Below are positions 34,399 to 41,468 of a stretch of 64,000 nt of DNA, one piece after another. A model generated the notes under the pieces. That model was not told the origin of the DNA. It did no database searches and saw only the letters and a program-made list of their open reading frames with translations. The position numbers and the translations under genes are program-made. The DNA is from Verrucomicrobiota bacterium (GTDB lineage: Bacteria > Verrucomicrobiota > Verrucomicrobiia > Opitutales > Opitutaceae), in NCBI GenBank assembly GCA_016721945.1, contig JADKHC010000020.1:28220-92219 (forward strand), read 5' to 3'. The number at the start of each line of letters is the position of its first letter. Position 1 is the first letter of the stretch.

Positions 34399-35481
34399 TT
34401 ATCCACGCGCAATCAAGTGTACGCTCGGTGCCTTGATCAAAGCCATCACCTCACAGCCCGGCGCGAGATGGAGTTCAGCTACGGCCTGACGTGTCAATAA
34501 TGCCGTCAGTGCAAAACCACAGTCCAGCTCCACGCGCACAGTCGCACCTTCCGTGACCAGCGCGGTCACCTTACACGACAAACAATTACGTGCGCTTACA
34601 CCCGCAGCCGAACCAGCATTCACCAACAAAACATCTTCAGCCCTGATACTCACGAGCACATCTGTCGTTCCAGCCGGAAGTTGATCGCCTAGCCCAACCA
34701 AACGCGATTTACCGACCGACACAGCGACGAGCTCACCCTCACCGCCCAACACGCGACCGGGCACGACTGTCTCCACGCCAACTATACGCGCCACCGCCGG
34801 ACAGGACGGCCGACGAAACACTTCCTCAACCGGGCCGTGCTGCAACAGCCGTCCGTCCGCCAGCACCGCCATGTCGTCGCACAATGCGAGCATCTCCTGC
34901 GGCACATGGCTCACGTAAAGCACCGGCACGCCAAACTCATCGCGCACCCGTTGCAGATACGGCAAGATCGCCGCCTTGCGCTCTGCATCGAGCGCCGCCA
35001 AAGGCTCATCTAGAAGCAAAAGCTTCGGCGCCGAAACCAGTGCTCGCGCAATCGCGACACGTTGCCGCTCTCCGCCTGAAAGTGTCGCCGGTCTGCGGTT
35101 GAGTAGCGCATCGATCCCTAGGAGTGTGCAGACGTTTTCACGACTAAAAATCTTGTCCACCGCGCGCCCACGACGCTCCGCAAAACGCAGATTCCCGTCA
35201 ACGCTCAGATGCGGAAACAAAGCACCATCCTGCGGCACAAAGCCCACGCCACGCTCTTCCGGCAGCCGATGCACGCCGCGGGCAACATCCGTCAAAACAT
35301 CTTCGCCGAGCTTCACGACACCTGCATCCGGACGACGCAAACCGGCGATAATCTCGACTACCGTGGACTTTCCCGAACCAGACACTCCAAACAAACCCGT
35401 CACACGTCCGCCAAATTCGGCGTCAATCTGGAGCGAAAACGTTCCTGTGTTCAACCGCACCTCTTGCAGCAAAAGCTTCAT
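34399..35481 (-). CDS. modC: Molybdate ABC transporter ATP-binding protein
   Basis: From the ATG at 35481 the protein has 360 residues. The ATPase half has Walker A FGVSGSGKST, Q-loop VPQDGALFP, signature LSGGERQRVAIARAL, Walker B LLLLDEPLAALD and H-loop YVSHVPQE. The C-terminal third (from about residue 285) is a Mop/TOBE oxyanion-binding domain typical of ModC. It powers molybdate import with ModB. The start overlaps the modB stop by four bases (ATGA). Tungstate cannot be excluded as substrate. Confidence 0.95.
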   Translation of the reverse strand: MKLLLQEVRLNTGTFSLQIDAEFGGRVTGLFGVSGSGKSTVVEIIAGLRRPDAGVVKLGEDVLTDVARGVHRLPEERGVGFVPQDGALFPHLSVDGNLRFAERRGRAVDKIFSRENVCTLLGIDALLNRRPATLSGGERQRVAIARALVSAPKLLLLDEPLAALDAERKAAILPYLQRVRDEFGVPVLYVSHVPQEMLALCDDMAVLADGRLLQHGPVEEVFRRPSCPAVARIVGVETVVPGRVLGGEGELVAVSVGKSRLVGLGDQLPAGTTDVLVSIRAEDVLLVNAGSAAGVSARNCLSCKVTALVTEGATVRVELDCGFALTALLTRQAVAELHLAPGCEVMALIKAPSVHLIARG

Positions 35482-36143
35482 GGCGACTTCCTCCGCAAAA
35501 GCCATTCACTCAGTGCCACCGCGCCGAACGCGAGTGCGACCGAAACACTGAGCAAGCCCAAAGCCGCGTCGTCATTCCCTAGCTGAACCTCGTGATAGAT
35601 ACCAAGCGCCAGCGTGATCGTCTCGCCCGGGATCATGCCGGCGATCATCACCGTCGCACCGAATTCACCCAGCGCCCGGGCGAAAGCCAGCACGCAGCCC
35701 GCGAGCAAACCACGCTTCGCGAGCGGCAGCGAAATGGAGAAAAATACGCGCCACGGCCCCGCACCAAGCGTACGCGCCATACCTTCGAGCCGCTGCGGCA
35801 CTTCTTCGAAAGCCACTCGTGCCGAACGCACCAACAGAGGAAATGACATGACTGCCGTCGCAAGCACCACGGCTTTCCAGGTGAAAACGATTTCGACGCC
35901 GAATAAATTCTGCACCAACAGTCCGAGCGGCCCGCGCCGACCAAACAATTTGAGCAAAACCAAACCAGTCGCCACCGGAGGAATCACCAGCGGCAGCGCC
36001 ACCAACGTTTCCACAACGACCTTCCCCGGCCAATCGCGTCGCGCAAGCAACCAGCCAAGGGCGACACCAGGCGGCAGAATCAGCAGCGTGCTGAGCAGTG
36101 CAACACCGAGCGTGAAAAGTGTGACGTGGGCGAGATCTTCCAC
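35478..36143 (-). CDS. modB: Molybdate ABC transporter permease
   Basis: The 221-residue inner-membrane protein has about five membrane helices and the EAA loop that contacts ModC (EEVPQRLEGMARTLGAGPWR). It is a standard ModB, with LPLVIPPVATGLVLL and the C-terminal GEFGATVMIAGMIPGETIT block typical of molybdate/sulfate permeases. It starts three bases after the modA stop (36147) and overlaps modC, so the three are one operon in the order modA-modB-modC on the minus strand. Confidence 0.95.
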   Translation of the reverse strand: MEDLAHVTLFTLGVALLSTLLILPPGVALGWLLARRDWPGKVVVETLVALPLVIPPVATGLVLLKLFGRRGPLGLLVQNLFGVEIVFTWKAVVLATAVMSFPLLVRSARVAFEEVPQRLEGMARTLGAGPWRVFFSISLPLAKRGLLAGCVLAFARALGEFGATVMIAGMIPGETITLALGIYHEVQLGNDDAALGLLSVSVALAFGAVALSEWLLRRKSP

Positions 36144-36146
36144 GGC

Positions 36147-36905
36147 TCAATTCGGCGGCAGGAAACCAAATTTGGCGAACACCTTTTGCGCATCCCCTCC
36201 AGCCAGAAAATCCACCAACGCCTTGGCGGCGGTCGGCTGTTTTGCGTCTTTGAGCACCGCGACCGGATAAGTGATCTTAGGTCCTTCTGCCAGCGGCACC
36301 TCGATGGCAATTTTCACCTTTTTCGAAATGATTGCATCGGTCTTGTAAACGAAACCGGCCTCCGCATTGCCCGATTCCACAGCTGCCAGCGCAGCGCGCA
36401 CGGTGTCGAGCGGCACCATCTTATCGATCAACTTCTTCCAATGGCCCGTTTTTTGCAGGTATTCCTTGGTGTAAGTTCCAACCGGCACAGTGGCCGGCTC
36501 GCCGATGGCGATGCGCTTCACGTCTGTCCTGGCGAGATCGTCCAGCGTCTTCACCGGCGCACCTCCGTCAGCGGCAATCACGATCACGAGTGTATTCATC
36601 AATAAAGTACGCCGCGTGCCCGGCAGCAGCAGCCCGGCCTTTTCCAGCTGGTCGACGCGCAATTCGTCAGCCGAGAAAATCACGTCGGCGGGGGCACCTT
36701 CCTTAATTTGGCGAGCTAACGCGCCCGACGCGCCAAAATTGAATCGCAGCGTATCGCCCGTGGCCTTCGTGTAGAGCGGTGCGATTTCCTTGAAGGCGTC
36801 GGCGAGGCTGGCCGCGGCAAAAACCATGATCTCAGCCGCTGAGACAAATCCACCGCCTGCGACCAACATCACAAAAAGAAGGAAGAGCCGGAATTGTTTT
36901 TTCAT
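36147..36905 (-). CDS. modA: Periplasmic molybdate-binding protein
   Basis: The 252-residue protein has a cleavable signal peptide (KKQFRLFLLFVMLVAGGGFVSAAE). The mature sequence shows ModA hallmarks: VFAAASLADAFKEIAPLY (oxyanion-binding serine), FNFGASGALARQIKEGAPADV, LIVIAADGG-type domain hinge, and EPATVPVGTYTKEYL. It captures molybdate in the periplasm for ModBC. It is the first mod gene. The 132-base gap to the upstream tgt gene has no obvious ModE palindrome or Moco riboswitch, so regulation is unclear. Confidence 0.95.
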   Translation of the reverse strand: MKKQFRLFLLFVMLVAGGGFVSAAEIMVFAAASLADAFKEIAPLYTKATGDTLRFNFGASGALARQIKEGAPADVIFSADELRVDQLEKAGLLLPGTRRTLLMNTLVIVIAADGGAPVKTLDDLARTDVKRIAIGEPATVPVGTYTKEYLQKTGHWKKLIDKMVPLDTVRAALAAVESGNAEAGFVYKTDAIISKKVKIAIEVPLAEGPKITYPVAVLKDAKQPTAAKALVDFLAGGDAQKVFAKFGFLPPN

Positions 36906-37037
36906 ATTGGGTTATTCTTCGCCGGTCTCTTGGTGCGAATGCACTCCGAAATTCCTTCGCGTGCGTTACCTAAAGAACCGAACCATGAAAGGCCAAAGCA
37001 TGAATCAGTCCAAGCGCGAAGCTTGTGCGACGACGCT

Positions 37038-38168
37038 CTACTTCAGCCCGGCTTCGTAACGCTCGATCCAGGCGCGATGCCAGGTTCCATAGTCACCCGC
37101 TTCGATATGCGCACGAGCTTGCGCCATGAGATCGAGGAAGAAATGGAGGTTGTGAATAGTTAAGAGCGTTCCGCTCAACATCTCGCCAGCGACCGTGAGA
37201 TGACGCAGATACGCACGTGAAAAATTCGCCGTGTAGTTGGCGATGCCTTCGACGATCGGGCGCGGATCGGCGCGGAATTTTTCGTTGCGCAGGTTGATCG
37301 GGCCGTCGGGCGTGAAGACGAGGCCGTTGCGCGCGACACGCGTCGGCAAAACGCAGTCAAACATATCGACGCCGAGCGCCACCATCTTGAGTAACTGTGG
37401 CGGCGTTCCGAGACCCATCGTATAGCGCGGCTTGTCCACCGGCATGAACGGCGTGGTCGCGCCAACTTGTTTCAGCATCTCTGGTTCGGGTTCGCCCACG
37501 CTGACGCCGCCGACTGCGTAACCCGGGAAATCCAGCGACGCCAGTCCTTCGGCCGCTTCGCGCCGCAGATCGTCGAAGGTCGAACCTTGCACGATGGCAA
37601 ACACGTGATGGCCCGAAGCGAGAAAACCGTTGTCGGTGGCGATAGTTTTGCACTGCTGAGCCCAACGATGACTGCGCGCCACAGCCTGCGCACACGCATC
37701 ACGTTCGCACGGCCACGGCGGGCACTCGTCGAGCACCATCGCGATGTCGCTGCCGAGATTCGCCTGGATCGTCATGACCTCGCGCGGGCCGAGAAAAAGC
37801 TTCGCGCCGTCCACGTGCGATTGGAAAGCCACGCCGTCGTCGCGGATGTCGCGGAGCTTCGCCAGACTGAAAACCTGGAAGCCGCCGCTGTCGGTCAGGA
37901 TCGGACCATCCCAGCCCATGAACTTATGCAACCCGCCCATATCACGCACCAGTTCGCTGCCTGGCCGGAGGTTGAGGTGATATGTATTACCCAGGATGAT
38001 CTGCGCCCCGATATCGCGCAAATGCACGGGCGTGATTGCTTTGACCGTACCCTGCGTGCCGACCGGCATGAAAATCGGCGTCTCCACCACCCCGTGCAGC
38101 GTCTGCAAACGCCCACGTCGGGCTGCCGTGGCGGTGTCGGTTTTGAGGAGTTGAAAGTGTGCGGCCAT
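37038..38168 (-). CDS. tgt: tRNA-guanine transglycosylase paralogue lacking zinc cysteines
   Basis: The 376-residue protein keeps the TGT barrel and active site: Asp93 in LTDSGGFQVFS, substrate-pocket residues in DIAMVLDECPP, FAIVQG, AVGGVSVGE, and the nucleophile Asp271 in VDMFDCVLPTR. At the structural zinc site, where bacterial TGTs have CxCxxC, this protein has Ile309, Asn311 and Ala314 (EGIANYTANFSRAYLRHL); only His339 remains. I translated this stretch base by base and the loss is real. It may be a zinc-independent TGT, possibly the housekeeping queuosine enzyme, beside the fused paralogue at 30447-32489. It is encoded upstream of modABC. Confidence 0.92.
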   Translation of the reverse strand: MAAHFQLLKTDTATAARRGRLQTLHGVVETPIFMPVGTQGTVKAITPVHLRDIGAQIILGNTYHLNLRPGSELVRDMGGLHKFMGWDGPILTDSGGFQVFSLAKLRDIRDDGVAFQSHVDGAKLFLGPREVMTIQANLGSDIAMVLDECPPWPCERDACAQAVARSHRWAQQCKTIATDNGFLASGHHVFAIVQGSTFDDLRREAAEGLASLDFPGYAVGGVSVGEPEPEMLKQVGATTPFMPVDKPRYTMGLGTPPQLLKMVALGVDMFDCVLPTRVARNGLVFTPDGPINLRNEKFRADPRPIVEGIANYTANFSRAYLRHLTVAGEMLSGTLLTIHNLHFFLDLMAQARAHIEAGDYGTWHRAWIERYEAGLK

Positions 38169-38245
38169 GGGAGTTTGCGCGCTGTGCGGCGGCCTCCACT
38201 ACCCCCGCGCTTGACCGGGCTGTCAACACGCCGTTAAGTTACGCC

Positions 38246-38812
38246 GTGCTTCTTGTCATCGATAACTACGACTCTTTCACCTACAACCTGGTCCAATATT
38301 TTGGCCAGCTTGGCGTCGAGCAGCGTATTTTCCGCAACAACGAGATCACGCCCGCCGAAGCCCTCGCCCTCAACCCGGAGCGCGTGCTGTTGTCGCCGGG
38401 ACCGTGTTCGCCCGCCGAAGCCGGCGTGACGCTCGCCATGATCGAGGCCTTCAAGGGCAAAAAGCCGATCTTCGGCGTGTGCCTCGGCCACCAATCGATC
38501 GGCCACTATTTCGGCGGCCGCGTCATCCGCGCCGACCGTCTCATGCACGGCAAGACTTCGCCGATCCGCCACAAGGACACCGACGTTTTCCGCGGGATGC
38601 CGCAGGACTTCGCCGCCACGCGTTACCACTCGCTCCTCGTCGAACGCGCCACGTTACCCGATTGCCTTGAGATCACCGCCGACACCGCCGAGGGCGAGAT
38701 CATGGGCCTGCGCCACAAAACGCTCCCCATCTGGGGCGTGCAATTCCACCCCGAGTCCATCGCGACCGAGGGCGGCATGCGCATCTTGAAGAACTTTTTG
38801 GAACTCAACTAA
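38246..38812 (+). CDS. pabA: Anthranilate/aminodeoxychorismate synthase glutamine amidotransferase
   Basis: The 188-residue class-I glutamine amidotransferase starts at GTG 38246 (LLVIDNYDSFTYNLVQYF), which removes a non-homologous leader present in the longer frame. The catalytic triad is Cys in FGVCLGHQSIGHYFGG plus His and Glu in VQFHPESIATE; the LLSPGPCSP loop is also typical. It delivers ammonia from glutamine to TrpE or PabB. Which partner cannot be told here because neither is nearby (trpG is an equally valid name). nrdR follows 21 bases later. Confidence 0.92.
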   Translation: MLLVIDNYDSFTYNLVQYFGQLGVEQRIFRNNEITPAEALALNPERVLLSPGPCSPAEAGVTLAMIEAFKGKKPIFGVCLGHQSIGHYFGGRVIRADRLMHGKTSPIRHKDTDVFRGMPQDFAATRYHSLLVERATLPDCLEITADTAEGEIMGLRHKTLPIWGVQFHPESIATEGGMRILKNFLELN

Positions 38813-38833
38813 CCGGCCGCCACTCCCAACACC

Positions 38834-39301
38834 ATGCGCTGCCCCAAGTGTACTTCCATCGAAGACAAAGTCATTGATTCCCGCATTAGCAAAGAGGGCA
38901 GCACGATCCGTCGTCGCCGCGAATGCCTCGAATGCGGACATCGCTACACCACGACTGAGATGTTCGTGCGCGAAGGCCTCGTCGTCGTAAAACGCGATGG
39001 ACGCCGCGAAGATTTTGACCGCGAGAAACTTTTCCGCGCCATCCGCGCCGCGCTCCACAAACGCCCGGTCGACCGCGAGCAGCTCGACATGCTGATCGAG
39101 GACGTGATCGACGCGCTCGAAGCCCAGTACGAAAACGAAATCCCTTCGCAAGCCGTCGGCGACGCCGTCATGCAACGCCTGCGCAAGCTCGACCAAGTCG
39201 CCTACGTGCGCTTCGCCAGCGTGTACAAAGAATTCCGCGACGTCTCCGAATTCATGCACGAGATTAGCAGCCTCGGGAAAAACCATCCCGAGAAACACTG
39301 A
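38834..39301 (+). CDS. nrdR: Transcriptional repressor NrdR
   Basis: The 155-residue protein has the NrdR zinc ribbon (MRCPKC ... CLECGHRYTTTE, four cysteines) and the ATP-cone domain (VVVKRDGRREDFDREKLFRAI, ending VAYVRFASVYKEFRDV). NrdR reads dATP/ATP levels and represses ribonucleotide reductase operons at NrdR boxes. Length and order of domains are standard. It is transcribed with the amidotransferase gene before it; no nrd genes are in the window. Confidence 0.97.
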   Translation: MRCPKCTSIEDKVIDSRISKEGSTIRRRRECLECGHRYTTTEMFVREGLVVVKRDGRREDFDREKLFRAIRAALHKRPVDREQLDMLIEDVIDALEAQYENEIPSQAVGDAVMQRLRKLDQVAYVRFASVYKEFRDVSEFMHEISSLGKNHPEKH

Positions 39302-39322
39302 GCCGCTAGGGTTTCCCTTCCT

Positions 39323-39352
39323 CATTAGCGTTTATTAGCGTCCATTAGCGGT
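39323..39352. repeat. Phased ATTAGCG repeat upstream of 39359
   Basis: Three ATTAGCG units at 10-11-base spacing (ATTAGCGTTT, ATTAGCGTCC, ATTAGCGGTT) end six bases before the next ATG. It is almost the same as the array at 19463-19492. Confidence 0.65.
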
Positions 39353-39358
39353 TCAAAA

Positions 39359-39865
39359 ATGCCTGTACTTTCCCGCGACGAACTCCGCCGCCTGCATTTT
39401 ATCAACGCGCTCTTCGCGCACGTCACCGGCCACGACCTTTACCTCGCGCAACAGATCCAGTCGGCCATCGCGTTCAGCCTCGTCGAACTCGAACAACAGA
39501 CCACCGCTAATCCCGATTCCGCCGCCAAGTACGACGCCGCGTTTTCCGAAGCCGCGGCGAAACTACTCGGCAAATTCTTCAGCGAACTTCCCAGTCACGG
39601 CTTCTACCACTGGAACGCGTCAAACTCCCTCGAAGCCGCCACGCCGCTCTTTGCCCGCAGCGAGATCATGACCGGCCTCAAGCAACTCGCCCGCTTCCGC
39701 GAATCGACCCTACTCGTGACCAATCTTCGCCCCGCCCTCCTTCCGCCCGAACGCCGCGCCACCGCCAAACGCGTGCAAAACTACGAAGACACCCTCGCCT
39801 TCATCCGCGACCTCGCCGCCGCCCGCACCGCCCCCAGCGCCGACCTGCAACTGCTGTTCTTGTAG
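39359..39865 (+). CDS. Conserved-looking helical protein, unknown
   Basis: The 168-residue soluble protein is mostly helical and has no signal peptide, membrane helix or recognised motif. It begins MPVLSRDELRRLHFINALFAH and contains GKFFSELPSHGFYHWNASN in the middle and a proline/arginine-rich stretch (RPALLPPERRATAKRV) towards the end. Codon use looks like that of its neighbours. The start is fixed by the ATG directly after the ATTAGCG array. I cannot assign a function. Confidence 0.55.
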   Translation: MPVLSRDELRRLHFINALFAHVTGHDLYLAQQIQSAIAFSLVELEQQTTANPDSAAKYDAAFSEAAAKLLGKFFSELPSHGFYHWNASNSLEAATPLFARSEIMTGLKQLARFRESTLLVTNLRPALLPPERRATAKRVQNYEDTLAFIRDLAAARTAPSADLQLLFL

Positions 39866-39880
39866 GCTACTGCTGATTAG

Positions 39881-39978
39881 TTTTCACAGGAGGTAACGGA
39901 GAGAACAGAGAAAACCAACAGCCGCAAAAAACTCCCTTCAACCCTCTCTCCGTTTCCTCAGTTCGCTCCTGTAAAAAA
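39881..39978. repeat. Inverted-repeat pair without a gene between ('empty' cassette)
   Basis: A left arm (39881-39915: TTTTCACAGGAGGTAACGGA, GAGAACAGAG) is answered by an inverted right arm (39945-39978: CTCTCTCCGTTTCCTC, then GCTCCTGTAAAA). Both arms match the ends of the GxxExxY cassette at 43958-44367. Only about 30 unrelated bases lie between. Confidence 0.65.
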
Positions 39979-39988
39979 ATTACTTCCC

Positions 39989-40330
39989 ATGCCAAAAACT
40001 CTCTTCCAGAAAATCATCGACCGCGAGATCCCTGCCAAGATCGAGCACGAAGACGAACTCTGCATCGTCATCCACGACATCCAGCCGCAAGCGCCCGTTC
40101 ACCTGTTAATCATCCCCAAACAAGTCATCCCACGCGTCGAAGCCGCGACCGCCGCCGATCAAACCACTCTCGGCCACCTGATCCTGACGGCCGGGACCGT
40201 CGCCAACAAATTAGGACTGGCGAAAGGTTTTAGACTCGTGATCAACAACGGCCCCGACGCCTGCGAATCCGTCCCTCACCTCCACGTCCACCTCCTCGCA
40301 CGCCGCCAGCTCAACTGGCCTCCAGGTTAA
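39989..40330 (+). CDS. hinT: HIT-family nucleotide-binding protein (Hint type)
   Basis: The 113-residue protein is a histidine-triad hydrolase of the HinT/PKCI branch. It starts KTLFQKIIDREIPAKIEHED, shows HDIQPQAPVHLLIIPKQVIP in the middle and the active-site triad SVPHLHVHLLARRQLNWPPG at the C-terminus. HinT proteins hydrolyse adenosine phosphoramidates and acyl-adenylates. The gene starts 11 bases after a terminal repeat of the empty cassette, so the insertion probably moved or altered its promoter. Confidence 0.93.
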   Translation: MPKTLFQKIIDREIPAKIEHEDELCIVIHDIQPQAPVHLLIIPKQVIPRVEAATAADQTTLGHLILTAGTVANKLGLAKGFRLVINNGPDACESVPHLHVHLLARRQLNWPPG

Positions 40331-40340
40331 TCAAGTCCCT

Positions 40341-41468
40341 TCAACGCGCCTCAAACGCACCATCGGAGCGTTTCGCGACCAGGCGTTTCAGTTCGAGCAT
40401 CATTAAAGTCGCGCTCAACTCCGACGTCGCCCGGCCCGTTTGCGAAGCCAGTGCGTCAAGCGTGAGCAACGCGCCACCTCGGAATTGTTCGAGCACTGTC
40501 GCTTCAACCTCGTTCAAACCAGCCAGCATCGCGCCAGGCTCTTTTGTCTCTTTCTCCGGGATCGGCTGTGGGCGCAATCCGTCGAGGTAATTCAGCTCCG
40601 ACAAAATATCGTCCACGCTCGTGAGCAACGTCGCACCGTCGCGGATCAGTTGGTGACACCCCTGACTCGTCGCCTGATCGATGCGGCCCGGCACAGCGAA
40701 AATAAGTCGGCCTTGTTCGCCAGCAAAACGCGCCGTGATCATCGAACCACCACTTACGTCGGTTTCAACAACAACAACCGCCTCGCACATACCTGCGACC
40801 ACTCGATTGCGCATCGGGAACGACTGGCGATCAGCCCGACGACCGAACGAGAACTCAGAGACAATCGCGCCTTGCTCTTCGATTTTTCGGTAAAGGGCCA
40901 AGTTTTCCGGCGGATAGATAATATCGATGCCGCAACCAAGTACCGCCGCCGTCTTGCCACCAACGGAAAGCGCGCCTTCGTGAGCGGCCGTATCGATCCC
41001 ACGCGCCAATCCGCTCACGACGCAGAAGCCAAGCCGAGCCAGCTCCGAGCCAAATTTCTTGGCAACACTCTGCCCGTACAGCGTCGTGCGGCGACTGCCA
41101 ACAATCGCAATGCAAGGCTGCGCGAAATCGTAATTACCTTTTCGATACAGTCCGATCGGCGGATCGTTTATCTCTTTTAAGAGTTTCGGGTAACCCTCGT
41201 CACGCGGCGAAATAAACCCAGCGTTGCTCTTCGCCATCCGCTCCTCCTCGCGCGCGAGATCAAAATGCTCACGCCAATTCGCGATTGTGCTGCTGATTGC
41301 CGGGCCCACGCCTTTCACGGATTCGAGCCGTCGAGATGGCGTGGTAAAAATCACTCGCGGATCATCACCCAATTCCTCGAGCAATCGGTTCGTCGTAATC
41401 GGCCCGATGTTGGGCAAGGCGTTGAGAATTAGAAATGCCTGCTGCTCGGTAAGTGTTTCGTTGGTCAT
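40341..41468 (-). CDS. dprA: DNA-processing protein DprA
   Basis: From the ATG at 41468 the product has 375 residues. A helix-hairpin-helix/SAM-like region (ALPNIGPITTNRLLEELG, VKGVGPAISSTIANW) precedes the Rossmann-like DprA core (CIAIVGSRRTTLYGQ, FCVVSGLARGIDTAAHEGAL, VLGCGIDIIYPPEN, FPMRNRVVAGMCEAVVVVE). A C-terminal winged-helix (DprA_WH) follows at about residues 310-375. DprA loads RecA on incoming single-stranded DNA in transformation. The start overlaps the nnr stop by four bases. An in-frame start at 41696 lies inside nnr and is unlikely. Confidence 0.95.
   Translation of the reverse strand: MTNETLTEQQAFLILNALPNIGPITTNRLLEELGDDPRVIFTTPSRRLESVKGVGPAISSTIANWREHFDLAREEERMAKSNAGFISPRDEGYPKLLKEINDPPIGLYRKGNYDFAQPCIAIVGSRRTTLYGQSVAKKFGSELARLGFCVVSGLARGIDTAAHEGALSVGGKTAAVLGCGIDIIYPPENLALYRKIEEQGAIVSEFSFGRRADRQSFPMRNRVVAGMCEAVVVVETDVSGGSMITARFAGEQGRLIFAVPGRIDQATSQGCHQLIRDGATLLTSVDDILSELNYLDGLRPQPIPEKETKEPGAMLAGLNEVEATVLEQFRGGALLTLDALASQTGRATSELSATLMMLELKRLVAKRSDGAFEAR

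Noticed and set aside
36906..37037. Possible Moco riboswitch or ModE site before modA
   Set aside because: No palindromic ModE core and no conserved riboswitch blocks could be seen.
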